Positions 50,411 to 63,002 are shown, counted from the stretch's first letter. The stretch: DNA of 64,000 bases from Prochilodus magdalenae (GCA_024036415.1 JAMWET010003871.1:349501-413500); one strand, 5' to 3'. Program-made: numbers and translations. Notes: generated by a model from the letters alone, not told the origin.

Positions 50411-53245
50411 ACCAATGCTTAAGCATTTTAAAAGTACGTTCAAAATTTCAATGAGCTGAAATGTTGAGGTGCCTTTTGTTAGCCATTTGTCACCTAGCAT
50501 CATTCTTAATGCCAGTGTGCTACAGGGGTCTATACTCAGAGCGCTCCTCTACAGTCTCTATAAAAAACTGTCAAAATCAACCACAATCCTCCACTTCATA
50601 TACACAGACAGCACTGTTATTGATTAATCCTGTATATATGGATTTGTACTGTTTTGCGTTGTATATGTTTATATAAGTCCAGACTCATCATCAGAATCAT
50701 CAACAAAGACTTGTCTTGGCATCGCCACTTTTTTATTTTCTAGTCTCGATTGAATCCAACCCGTTTGTACAAAGATGAGCACTAATGGAAATATAAATGA
50801 TAGCGTAATCTTTGTAAAATCCATTTAAACATTAAAGGTGAAGAAAAACACAGTGTGAATTAACCTCTAACCTGTGAATTAATAGCTAAACTTTTACCTT
50901 TAAATTTGTATCGTTGTACTGAATTTCACAACACTGTGATTAGCAGTTGTTGGTTTCCTTTCTGCTATTTCAAGATGTTTTAACCAAGTATATAGATTTG
51001 GTTAAATATAGGTATACTAGCAGTTGGCCTAGAATATTTGTTGCTGTTCAACCTTAAAAACAAAGTAATTAAAGCATTCTGTCCCAGAGGTAACTAGTTA
51101 TGTTTGTGTAGCCAGACAGATGTAGACTAAGGAAAGTTTATATAGTAACTCTGTTCCGTATAAATGGGTTTTTACTAAACATAACTTTGCATAGCTTATG
51201 TTAATCTTGCTTGCTAATGCTATGCTATGCTAATCATTAGGAAGGTTGGTGCCTACAGTAGTATGAGTTGCAAGTTTAAAATGTATTGTGCACTATTGTG
51301 TTGTACCTAAAACACGAGGCAGGTGATCCAAACATGTAAAAGGAATAGTTCAATTTGCTGATTTAAAGGCTTTTATTTGACAACCAGGAAGTATCTTGAT
51401 ATATTTTTGATGTCTGACAAATATGTCTGACAGTCAAGCAAATATATTGGCTTTATTAAACTATCAAGACAGAAACGTACTGTAACGGCTGTTATTTTTT
51501 TTTATTTTTAATGACATCATATTCACATGGACTCCTGGTAGGATTTGTTTAGATTTGGTCATGACCTCGAACTCCCAACAAAGGTAGTCTTGACTGCCTT
51601 AGTATGAAGGCATGTTTGAAGTTTGTTTGCGAGATTCTCTGGATGGAGAACTCCCACTCTCCGAATTTTTCCAGGTTTCGGTTTCCGCTAGAGGATGCTC
51701 ATAAGAGAGTCCAAAATGAAGGGGAGTCAGTCAAGTTTCTGAGTTGTGGTGCTTGTGTGCTGGTTTCTGAAAACTCATTCCTGTACAAAAATGAAAAGAT
51801 ATTAGGGTATTATAATTAATCTTTTCATATACAGTACAGTGCAAAGTCAAAGACTTCATAGATTATTTCATTTTCAGTTAAAATGGCAATTGTGTGCAAG
51901 TGTTTTTAACATCAGGAAGAAAGTAAAAAATATATCATTTTTTCAGCATTTCTGTGTGTACATTTTCCTTTATTAAAGATTCCATTCTTTTCAGAACTTT
52001 CAGTTAAGAAAAAATTCAGTCTTAGAAGTTGATTACTTTCTCCATCTAAATGAATCAACTGCTTCTAATCATCCATTCAAAGTCTGAACTTTGGGTGACC
52101 AGTCCATTGTTCAGCATATATCTTTGCCTTAGAAATTGTGTTCTTGTAAGTACTGTTTATCTGATGGTTACAGTTTTGGTGGTCTAGCAAGTCTTTTCTC
52201 TCTGTCTTTGAATTTTTTGGAACTTTAAATTTGGACTAACCTAGACAATTTGCTTCCATTCATTTTGTACTCCCTACACACCAGTAATGCCTCTATAATG
52301 TAACATAGTAATACCCTGGTAAAGCAAGCAAGCAGGCTCACTGTCGACTGCCTATAATTGGTTTACCCGTAATGCTGAGTGCTATCTGGAGGAGTTCAGT
52401 GTTCCTGTTATGATCTGATCTGGTTTCCCACATTTCCCCTGTGCACAACTAGGAGTTTAAGACACCTAAGACACATACATAGATACAAACAAACAACAAG
52501 ATGTGATTTCCAGTAAGCACCACAGACGAGACTTAACTTATGTTTTGTGATAAGAAATAGCGCAGGGCATTCAGTGCTTGAAGTCTATAAAGCCACACAG
52601 CATTTATTATGTGCTGTTATTAATTTATTATGCTCATAATGAAGACAAAAACCAGGGCACATTCTGAGGACAGAACACAGAGCAAGATCTGAAGGGAACT
52701 GGGTATATCCTACCGCTGGCCGCTCAATTTTGTCAGGACCGACCTGAGCTGGACATGACGGGCAATTTCCAAAGCAGAAGAGATTTTGCCTGGCTTGGTG
52801 TCAAGTGGACAGCATGGCCCTCTGTAGTGGGTCCTGTTGTATCATCCTCCTGTGAGGACACTGGTCTCTATGGGTCCACCCAAAAATGTCTGTCATAACA
52901 TTAAGCAAACACTTTAAATTGAACTTATTTAAAATATATATATATTCAAAGTTATTAGACATAATGAAAATATTACCATCTTTGACACTGGAGGTATGTG
53001 ATCACATTAGATGGGACATTTACATATAATTGCAATGCATAAATTTGAACTTTTTTGACCTAATTAATATTATTAACCATATTCAAAACCAGCTTTGCAT
53101 ATATTTTAGTTAAATGTTAATGTCTTTGAAAGCACATGAGGAAAAGTGCAGTTTCCACAAACTTCAAGCTAACCAGGAATGCAAAAATACTGCAGCGGGC
53201 TGCATACAGAAAATATACATTCACTGTTTAATATATATTCATATG

Positions 53246-53489
53246 GGTGAGCACGAAGAAACTGAGAGAAAGAAAAAAGAATCAAGACGGTTGTCAAGTG
53301 TGCAGAAGTGATTTGTGCTGGATAGTGGGCATTCAGAGGATGGGTAAGCAGAAGGGAGGAGTCTAGGTCAGAGCGCCATGGCTTCACGAGCTGGAGTAAA
53401 AGTGCAAAACACATCTCTGTAGGCTGTAAAAGAGCTCGGAGAAAGGGGTAAAAGTGTGAGAAGCTGCAGTAATCTCTTTATGACTTTGA
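53246..53489. repeat. 240 bp direct duplication, copy 1
   Basis: From gggtgagcacg to cctttatgactttg-like words, this block is repeated at 54,776-55,015. The core atttgtgctggatagtgggc followed by attcagaggatgggta is identical in both. Overall identity by eye is about 90% with a few short indels. No coding frame or known repeat was recognised. Confidence 0.8.
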
Positions 53490-53689
53490 CTATGGAACTT
53501 CATATAGAAAATATGTATTCACTGTTAAATGTACATAGTTTTAATATTTTATGTGAACAGCGCAAGAAACAATAACATAATATCACAATTCCATTTTCTG
53601 TATTGCGTTTGCTATTAGTTCTTATACGACAAAGGTTCATAAAATGTATAGCATAAGTAGGGGTGGGGCAATATGTGGTTGGTGTGACC

Positions 53690-53830
53690 ACATTCTAGTC
53701 CTTGGCTGGGTGACTATGCTGTGCTACATTAATAAGAGTTCTTGATCAAGTCTCTTAACGCTGCATTGGCCCATCTGTAATACAGTTAGCCTTGTAAGTC
53801 GCTCTGGATAAGAGTGTCAGCTTAATGTCG
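53690..53830 (+). repeat. SINE with L2-type 3' tail
   Basis: The stretch gttcttgatcaagtctctta then ttgtaagtcgctctggataa and gagtgtcagcttaatg is the standard distal part and 3' tail of fish SINEs that borrow an L2 tail. The head with tRNA boxes is not clear upstream. Confidence 0.6.
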
Positions 53831-54775
53831 TAAACGAAATGAAATAAATGAAATATGCATCACAATATTTAGGTTTTCTGAAAGTTGAAAAAAAAAGAAC
53901 TTACGGTTATGTTTTTAGTGTACTTCACTTAATTAAAATCAGGCCTAATTACACTCTCTTTGTAAATGAACATGTAGTCAGTGTTCTTGGAATACTAATT
54001 ATATCCATACTCAGAAAATAGTATTGTGGTGCAAAATGTAAGATATTGTTATATTGCTGAGCCCTAAGCATAAGCCTATGGTGCATAAGCTAGGGAGCCT
54101 TTGGCTCGTTTAACACTTGATAAATGGAAGTGGGAGGTGAAGAGAGACAAGAACAGAACTGTCTGCAGCCACCTTCAGTGAAAGCAAGATAAGTACACTT
54201 AGATTTCCCACTGAGTTTGTAGATAAGCTCTAAAAAATAAATTAGTAAAGGCGAGTGAATCATTAAAGAAGATGAGCAAACAGCATTTACAATGTAAAAT
54301 GTGGCCTGGCCTCTGTCCTACTTGTACGCTTTGAAATATTGGAATCTGCCAGTTTTTCAAAACCCAACAAGGTTGTCAGTTCTGACTCCATTTGGCTGTC
54401 CACTTGAATGTATTTCCATGCACTTTTGTTATCAGTCCGCCACCGAACAAACTCTTTCATAAATTTGCCTGCACTATTTGTTGAGCAGACGCAGGCCAAT
54501 TTGTTACCTGCAACAGTTGCCCACATTGCATGAAAACAACGGTAGGCTGTTCGCCGTAGTGCATGTCAGGCTGCTACTTGCCAAAGTAGGCATTGCTTGA
54601 CCTGGGATTATAGGATTATCAAAGCAGAATATAAAGTGAATTTCTTCAGTTGTGATCTTCCTCCCTGGTGTTAGCTGGTTAGCTTCTTGCTATTCGTAGC
54701 GTGATAAGATGAAAAAAACGTGCAACCTTAAACATTTCTGGCAAAATACAACAAAATTTTATTCACAGAAATCCC

Positions 54776-55015
54776 TGGGTGAGGAGGATGAAACTCTAGA
54801 GTCCTGAGAGAATCAAGAGGGCTGTCAAGTGTGCAGAAGTGATTTGTGCTGGATAGTGGGCATTCAGAGGATGGGTACTGTAGGCAGAAGGGAGGAGGAG
54901 TGCTGTGGCTTCACGAGCTGGAGTAAAAGTGAAAAACACATCTCTGTAGGCTGTAAAAGAGCTCGGAGAAGGTGTAAAACTGTCAGAGGCTGCAGTAATC
55001 TCTTTATGACTTTCT
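54776..55015. repeat. 240 bp direct duplication, copy 2
   Basis: This copy is in direct orientation about 1.53 kb after copy 1. It has a gtactgtaggcag insertion where copy 1 reads gtaagcag and lacks the ctaggtcagagcg segment of copy 1. Confidence 0.8.
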
Positions 55016-56099
55016 CTCTTTGGTCACAGATGACACGGACCAGAGATGTGACAGATTAAGAAGCACGTTTAAGGCCGTATGAAACTCCAGGGCCAGTATA
55101 ATGTCATCAGATTTCAAATGAATGCTATGGTTAAACATTGTGGAAGGAGACTCTGCAGTATCCCTGGGATGCTAAAGTTAATAATTTAAGTTAGTCATTT
55201 TAGGAGTGCTTTAGAATTTTAAATGAAGAGTTAGTAATAGTACTCTGCAAAAGCCAGAAACCATTTGTTTATTCTATATCCAGACTTTGTACTTAATCGT
55301 GGTTTTGACTGGTCACTTACTTTTGCGCACTGCTGTATTTGGTCCATATTATTACATTTTCACTGGTGAAAGCTCACTGTGTTTCCTGAGCTGTGAAAAT
55401 ATTTTGTTTTCTTGCCTTTAACACCTGTGGTTACTTGTTCATGCTGAGCGAATGTAGCTATTTGGCTAGCAGCAAGACAGTAACGCAAGATGTGCCAGTG
55501 TAATGTGAAGCTTTCACACACGAGGTGATGGAAAAAGCCTTTCTTCTTTTATGATCCCGACTGTTTTGTTTCTTTAATTTTTTACATTTTTGGATGTATT
55601 TTTGGACTCATGAACATGAGTCTGAGTTCATTGGATCCATGCTCTGTTCAAGACATGTTTTATGTTGTTGAAAATTGATGCTAAATGTGTTTCCCCATTT
55701 CTACTCAGGGGATCTCAAATGTCGCAATAATTTTGAATTGTGCAAAAACCTCAAAATTTTAGGGAATACACTAGATGTTGAAATGCTGCTATGAGGATTT
55801 GATTGCATTTAGCCACAAGATCACCAGTAAGGTCAGGAACTGATAATGGATAACATTCAAGGTATTGAACTGAGTTTTATCACCCCAGAGAACGCAATTC
55901 CACTGAAATTGTTCTTTTTGTTTGATTTTTTTTTTTGTTTTCTTTTAATGCAAAGTGTGTGTGGAATCAAACAGGTGCTTACAGTAGTTGAAGTAGTTGA
56001 ATACTAAATATAAGGCTATGTATATTTATTCTTGATATTTTTAGTATTATTTGGAAAGTTTGTCACCCTCATTATGTTTTTCTCTCTGTCTCAACTCAG

Positions 56100-56227
56100 A
56101 TGCGAGGTACGCTGTCCCCCCCTCCTATCGCCCCCAGGCCTCATATGCTGCTCCGCCTTACGAGCATCCTGGCTGGAATCCGCGCATGATCCCTGGAAAT
56201 CAGCTCTACATGTTGGACCAGGAGGAG
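56100..56227 (+). CDS. syngap1: syngap1 second coding exon
   Basis: The acceptor tctctgtctcaactcag ends at 56,099. The 128 nt exon, entered in phase with the single base carried from exon 1, completes Asp8. It encodes ARYAVPPSYRPQASYAAPPY, then EHPGWNPRMIPGNQLYMLDQ and EE. The words PGWNPR, GNQL and MLD match the SynGAP N-terminus, where the next exon starts with I/V-HPLL. The fish exon is Tyr/Pro-rich in the middle, where mammals read differently. Together with exon 1 this gives the first 50 residues, which precede the PH, C2 and RasGAP domains encoded outside the window. The paralogues dab2ip and rasal2 lack a comparably close match here. The donor GAG|GTACCG is weak, lacking G at +5, and retention of the intron would stop translation two codons later. 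Confidence 0.9.
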
Positions 56228-56467
56228 GTACCGTAGTGCTCTGTTATCTACTGACTCTGGGTAGTGAAGTTTAGGGCTGCACAATATATGCAGATGAGCC
56301 CTCCATTAAATGTTTACAAATTTGTTTACATTTTAAGATGTATTGTTATATACATTCTAATCACGCTGCAGGTCAGTTTTGTATGTGTTTTAATGAATTA
56401 AGGCACACATGTAACCCTTCACATTTAAATGAATGTTTATTTAGAGATATATAGAGATAGGTAGATG

Positions 56468-56735
56468 CAATCTAACTCAGCATGGAGTTGTAGAGATTCC
56501 TAATGGTGTCCTGAGATAATCCATCCCATTCATCTTGAATATTCTCACACAGTTCCTGCAGATTGTGCTGTAGGGGTGGAGGTGGAGTGGCACCAGGCCA
56601 TCTAGACGTGTGGCATGTGACAACAAACCGTTCATCTTAGCGCGGACCATGGTGCCACTACATGCAGATTCATTGGTCATCTGCATGGCCAAGCATGAAA
56701 CTTGAATCATTTGCAGCTGTGCAGCTGTTTTTAAT
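56468..56735 (-). mobile_element. Tc1-like transposase fossil, family B copy 3
   Basis: The minus strand aligns with the plus strand of 10,440-10,600: gaatattcaagatgaatgg, ggattatctcaggacaccat and taggaatctctacaactcca. It holds the region after the first catalytic block only. The last part (to 56,712) matches 47,365-47,395. The fragment is dead. Confidence 0.65.
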
Positions 56736-58154
56736 GATGAGGGTATATACATGTTTTAGAACCTTGAGTCCTATCATCAGAGGTTGATCCATGTGTGTTA
56801 ATACACTGCAAATCATATCAAAAGTAATAGTAAGCTAGAGTGTGAATTTGTGAATAGTTTATTTGCACTTTTTTTCACAATATTTTAACAAAAAGCCTGC
56901 AATATTAAAGTATAAACCTGCATCTGTGAATCAGTGGAGTGAACCTTAATGAAATAAGGTGACTTAAAGCATCTAAATATTTGTGCAAATTGAAAATGGC
57001 AAACGGAAAGGACTGATTTTTAATTCTCATATTGATTCAAAGCAGCATCTAGTTAGACATTTCAGTTCAAATACAAGTTTACATTAAGTTTTGCAGATGT
57101 ATCTGAGAAAGCTCTGTAGAAGGAAGAAAGAAAGAGACCCACAAGGTAATAAGAATGTTCTAGGGGGAAGCACTGATTATTAAGAGTCAAACTTTTAAGG
57201 ATCACTCAATGGGTAGAATAAATTGCTAGAACCCCTAGAGCAGGATAATGGAATACATGTTCATGGATCAGAGGATTTGCACAAACTTAGGGAGTCTGAA
57301 CGCATGCTGTCATACAAGCAAAATGGGGACATACTGTACCAAATACAAAGAAATTCAGAAATTATGCACACATTCACTGATTTTGTTTTTCATTCAAACT
57401 GATATGCTAATAATATCATTTGTAATGAAAAACGCTGTTTTACATTTGGAGGGAAGCTTTTTTTTTTTTTACCAGTGTTTTTAGACTTTTGATAATGTCA
57501 TATAAAGACACACCAGAAGCAAGCTGAGAGATCCAGCACGCCAAACTGAGGAGAGCACAAGCACAAGTGAAAGGGTAGATTGTACTGGAAAAACATTTTA
57601 CAGTAATTCTCACTGCCTTTAAGCAGCACAACAATATTCTCCTATGCTGCTGTGTGCAAAGTCTCTCGAGTGCTGCCTAGCATATACTAACTGCTGATCA
57701 GACACAAACTTGTAGTTCTAGAATGCAGAATTAGTAATGTTAAAGTAATGTTATGCTATGGGGTGTGACCTAGTATCATTAGTACAGTGTAGTAATTGAG
57801 GGTTTCAAATGTTTTATTGTGCATTTAATGTTTGTCCAGTCCAGACTGGCCGTGTAAAAGCACTATTTCCCTCAGCTATCAAATCCTATTTATCTTTTTA
57901 ACACTGGTAAAATTTCCAGTAAGGACATTTACCAGCTTCTTGTTTGCATTTTCCTATTCCACCAAGCTGTGGATAAGAAGCTGAACGCCTGCACCAGAAT
58001 GTAATAGTTGCACATGAAAAAAATCTGTTGAAAAATTTGGTGAATAAAAAGCTGATATCAGCCTTATCGTTTTATGAACAAAAGGGAGTAAGAATTCAAC
58101 CTGGATAAAGTTTTATGCACCAATAAATATGGCATGGTTGAACCTTTCAACAAG

Positions 58155-58487
58155 GATTCCCCATCTTTCTATCCACCCAACTTAGTTCTTTTGGGTTGTG
58201 GGTTGTTAGAGCCTATCCCAGCGCTCATTGGGCAGAAGGCAGGAAACGCACTGGACAGGCCGCCAGTCTATCAAAGGGCAGAAAGACACTCACACCTAGG
58301 AGGGAAATTTAGCATCTCCAGTTTACCTGACAGCATGTATTTGGACTATGGGAGGACACCCATGCAGACACAGGGAGAACATGCAAACTCCACACAGTAT
58401 GGACCCTGGAAGCCCCAGCCAGGGGTCAAACCCATGCCCTTCATGCTGTGAGGTGTCAGTGGCACCCACTGCTCTGTGCTGCCCTAA
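58155..58487 (-). repeat. tRNA-derived SINE, nearly full length
   Basis: Read on the minus strand it starts gggcagcacagagcagtggg (box A region), has gggtttgacccctgg (box B), then gtgtggagtttgcatgttct and cctgtgtctgc, and ends with gcgctgggataggctctaac. This is the same SINE as at 5,576/6,427. Plus-strand and minus-strand frames across it are chance. Confidence 0.7.
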
Positions 58488-61400
58488 TGAGAACATGCCA
58501 GATTTTTGACTGCACCTGGTCCAGTAAACAGCCTGGTACACTGTTTGCACAAAAAAATCTTTTTATGCTTTTATTATTTTCAGAAAATGTCAGTTGTCCA
58601 CACAAGTTAGGAAGTTAATCGCACCAGCCGGCTACATACCCTAGTCGGTGTAGTTATGTATAAAACCAGATAGTTTCATAATTGTGAAAATAGGAAAATA
58701 GAAGGAGGCCCATTGTACTTTCAGAGAAAAAGACCGCTCCTGCCTTAATTGGCTTAATGCTATGCAGTGGATGCAGTCATAATGCTTAGAGTTGCTAGTA
58801 AACACATGCCATAAGGCCTTACTCACATCATGATGTACCATGCTGTTTACATGAAGATTAGTTACATTGTCGTTAGTGATATATAGGCTAGTCAGGATGT
58901 ATTTAGTGTAGCTCTTCCCTGGTTCAGCCCTGGTGTAGTTGTAATGAAAGTTTATGTAATAGCAAACCTCCACATATTTTTCAGTTATGATCATTTTTGT
59001 AGCTTCTGTGCTAGCATATCATGCCATGCATTTTCAATATTTACAAGCAACACTGCAATATAACTCTGCCTAGTTATTTATTAATGCAGTATAAATGGTT
59101 TCTGATGTGAATTTTAATACGCATTAAAGAGGTTTCTGGGGAAGCAGATGGTTTAGCTCTTCCTCTGACTTGCTACAGATAGCCAATTTTACATGACCTG
59201 TAATGTGGATAAGAGCTATTGACACAGAGAGTGCTGAGAGCTCCATCAATCAGAGGCCTTTTCCTGTCTAATTGTATCTGTTTGCTGTGTTTTCAGATAA
59301 GGCTACACTTTGAATAGATTTGAATCAGTCATGACAGGCTAACGACTCTCACCCCTGTAAAGATGGGCAGGATGAAATATTTATGGTTGCCACTTATCAC
59401 CTAGAGGGGACAGTCAGTCAGTCCCACGTGTTTGTGTGTGTTTGAATGTGTGTTTGTGTGGGAGTCCTATCTTGGAGTTTTGTTGTGAATGACAGCTGCA
59501 ATGAGAGACTGCTGGATTTTTTTTCCATTCATTGTTTTCCTAGTGTTTGGAGTCTTCTGTTTCACTCTACATATTGCACCATACAGTCTTATAATAATAT
59601 TGCCATACCATTAAATTTTTATATTTAACACAAGAACTAAGTTTTTTTTAATTGATGTCAACAGAACATGTAATAAAAAGGCAGGCCCCTCACTTTCCAA
59701 TACTTAAGGAGTGTAAAAGAGAGAGTTGATGTAGCATGGTGGTAAACATGAACCTCGTCCTACGTTTTATTTGTATTGCTAACATAACATTTTTCAAAAA
59801 ATACAATTTTTTTCAACTTTTCTTAACTTTTTTGGAATGACGATTGTAACATAAAAACCAATATAATTTGTAGGCATGAACCATAAACTATACATGACCT
59901 GCGAGCAGTCCCAGTCAGGCTGTATATATTCGTTAACTTGGTCTGGTAATATGTAATGTGTATGTGAGTTGACTAAGATCATGTTTCTGTTGTATTTTTT
60001 GCATTGTGAAAATGTGGAATGTGAAATGTGGTGCCATGTTTGATGTTTCCAGTGGGTGGATCTGTGACTTTTGGTCGATCACTGACTAATAACAGTTGGC
60101 AATCAGTCAGAGGAATTTGCCAAAATTCACATTCCTATTTGCTAATAATAATAATAAATAAATGAAGTTTGTAACCACCAATTAGCATTGTGCGGACTAC
60201 ATGTCTATCCCAGTAACTTATATTAGCAGGCAACAGTAAAGAAGGTGACCAGTCATTTTCTATGGAAAGGTGGCAAGGAGCTGTGACTTAGCTAGCAACA
60301 CATTACCAAAGCGAAAGTTGCATATTGAGATTTTATCAACCAAATGCAATTCAGTTAAGATGTGAAGAAGTGATAAAACTTTCTCGGATGTATTCTCTGT
60401 CTTTTTCTGTATTCGGCTTGTTCTTTCTATTCTCTATAATATTCCCCAAAAATTGAAACTATTGTATTCCTGTTTTCTTTGGCTGAAGCAGGCTGAGAGC
60501 TGGTGAGGCCGCAGTGCATAATGGGATGTAGTACACCACGAAGATTGCTCCCCCCCTGTATACTAGAACATCTGACTGGAGTAGAGCACCATCCGGGTAT
60601 CTTTAGTGCACCGCAGGTCTTCAGTTTGGTTGCGTACTGCATACTACTTTTAGGTAGATTTAGTACACGAGTAGTATGTAGGATTTTTAATACAGCCTAA
60701 GATGGGTAAATGTAGAATTTCTTTTTGTAGCCTTTATAGAAAAGGTTGTTTCGGTGATGCTGACTATTTTTCAACTATTCAGTGCACAAAAATTGTGATA
60801 TCCAACATCTTTATTTTATGGCCCTTTCTTATAGTCTTCATGGCCGGTTTGACTGACACTTCTGGGAATAATTTATATAAGACGACCTAGTGCTTTTATT
60901 GATGGAACCTTCAACTCTGGAATGGTACAGCACAAGGAGTTCTACACCTAGAAGAACAGTTCAGTAGTTAACGTCACTGTACTGACGGATCTGTCCATAG
61001 TAGTTTGGTGACCATGTTTTCTCCATGCTGTCATGGACACCTATACTGTTCTGTCCAGATTTGCTAGCTACTGAACTTTGAGGAAATTACCCAACTGGGC
61101 CGGACTGGAATGGTGGACCTCCAGTAATGCTGCTTAACACCACCATATACATAGAAACCCCAGGTTGTGCTGTCATGCCCTTTCGATGTCATAAGGGGGA
61201 GCAAGAGAGCCATAGGTGTTGTCCTGCCACTCTGCTTGACTTTAATTGATGCGCAGTGACAGCAGCCTGTAATTTGACTGCACATGCTGCAGGCCCCAGC
61301 GCATCCGCTGCACGGTTCTCATGCACCTCCGTGCTGCTGCGACGCCCTGTTAGAGAAGCAGTGAGCCAGGCCCAAAGAACAGTTCCTCTGGCTGTGTGTG

Positions 61401-62079
61401 AGTGGGAGGCAGCCATTCTTGTAAGCTGGCCCTGTGCTATGCCATTGAATTAGGAAGAATAACTAGTAAACAGAACTGGTCTCCGTGGCCGCTCTCTTCG
61501 CTTTTCTGCACTCTCCCCCATATGCTGCTGCTGGCCGTCATGGCAAATTGAATCATTAGTGCGGACACAGGCGACGGGAGGGCCGTGGTGGGCTTTTGCC
61601 CGTAGCTCCCGTTGTCACAGTGCATAAACGCATGGCTCATAAGAATTGCCAGCATTTGCTTACACAGTCATGACCCATTGGGAGCCCGTTCTAGAGGGTG
61701 GGGAGAGGAAATTATGCAATGGCCTTCTTGGATGAATCACCCCACAATATCAAACTGTTAGATTGAAGTGTTATTTGATGGGTTGAAAAGACTTTGTCAT
61801 TCATCCGGGATTCGACTGCCTTTTTGTTGGTTGAATCACTGTTCTGCGAAGAAAGTAATACTGCAATTTGTTATCGCAGGCAGTAAGTCACAGGATGTGA
61901 TAGACGGAACAGGTTTCATGATTAGAATAGTGAGTTTTTTTTTGTCTTTGAAATCTTAATCGTGACCTGCCTGATAATAGGAGTGCACAGTCAGAATTGG
62001 CCAGTTTAGGATTTGACCTATATTCGATTTTGTTTGTAAGTGTGTCTTACTCCCAAAATTCCCACCAACTTGCTAGGTT

Positions 62080-63002
62080 TCCCCCATGACACGATACCAC
62101 AGATACCTTGGTGTGCACCTGGACGAGAGGCTGGACTGGTCAGTAAACACTGACACAGTCTACAAGAAAGCACAGAGCAGACTGTACTTCCTCAGGAGGC
62201 TGGGGTCCTTCAGGATCTGCCAGAAACTCCTCCTGATGTTCTACCAGTCTGTGGTAGCCAGCGTCCTCTTTTATGCTGTGGTGTGTTGGGGGGGCAGTAT
62301 CAGCAAGAGGGATGCTGGACGACTCGACAGGCTGGTGAGGAAAGCTGGTTCTGTGCTGGGACTAGAGCTGGAGTCCTTAACACCACTGGCAGAGAGGAGA
62401 GCCCTCAACAAGCTGCTGAACATCATGGACAATGTTCACCATCCTCTGCACACCACGATCATCAGGCAGAGGAGCTCATTCAGTGGCAGACTGCTGTCCC
62501 AGTCCTGCTCCACAGACAGACTCAGGAAGTCTTTTGTCCCTCAGGCCATAAGACTGTTCAACTCCTCCCAGTACAGCAGATGAAAAAGTCTGTGACACTC
62601 TTTCATTCCGGTCCCTCCAATGGACACACCCCCATCTCTGCACACACTCCCTCCTAAATGCCCTCCTAAATGCCCTACATCTATTTATATTGTATTATTC
62701 TACTCCATTCTGTACTGTTTACACTTTTTGCACTGATAATTATTTATATTACTGCGTATTTGCACTGTCTGTATGGCTGAAAACAGCCATCTTCTTAATT
62801 TGCTTAGCAAACGGTATACCATTACCTCCATCTATACTTTACACTTTACACAGACACTAAGGACTCTATTTTTATACCTTCATACTTTATATAGTATTGT
62901 CTCTATTTGTACAAATCTATCTTGCTTCTGTTGTTACTTCTGTATAGTTTGTTTGTATACCTGCTACTGGATGCCTTGAATTTCCCTCTGGGATCAATAA
63001 AG
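62080..63002 (+). mobile_element. Rex/L2-type LINE, 3' fragment (twin copy 2)
   Basis: An open frame of 165 codons (62,086-62,583) encodes the end of a LINE polyprotein: RYHRYLGVHLDERLDWSVNT, YKKAQSRLYFLRRLGSFRIC, VASVLFYAVVCWGGSISKRD, VRKAGSVLGLELESLTPLAE and FVPQAIRLFNSSQYSR. It is intact over this part and closely matches the minus-strand copy at 39,241-40,118, without that copy's 16 bp duplication. The endonuclease and most of the reverse transcriptase are missing, so the copy is 5'-truncated. The 3' untranslated part ends with gaatttccctctgggatcaa and taaagtatc. Confidence 0.88.

Larger units (their letters stand above)
15516..56099 (+). other. syngap1: syngap1 intron 1 (40.6 kb)
   Basis: The intron runs from the donor GTAAGA at 15,516 to the acceptor tctcaactcag ending at 56,099. 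It holds the repeats listed separately and no nested gene that I recognise on either strand. Stretches where I see nothing assignable include 16,060-18,880, 18,930-21,690, 22,420-24,250, 24,545-26,520, 28,350-34,140, 34,330-36,360, 37,020-39,235, 40,150-45,880, 48,110-50,330, 50,415-53,200 and 55,020-56,095. Some parts with enhancer-like composition are discussed under findings. Confidence 0.85.
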
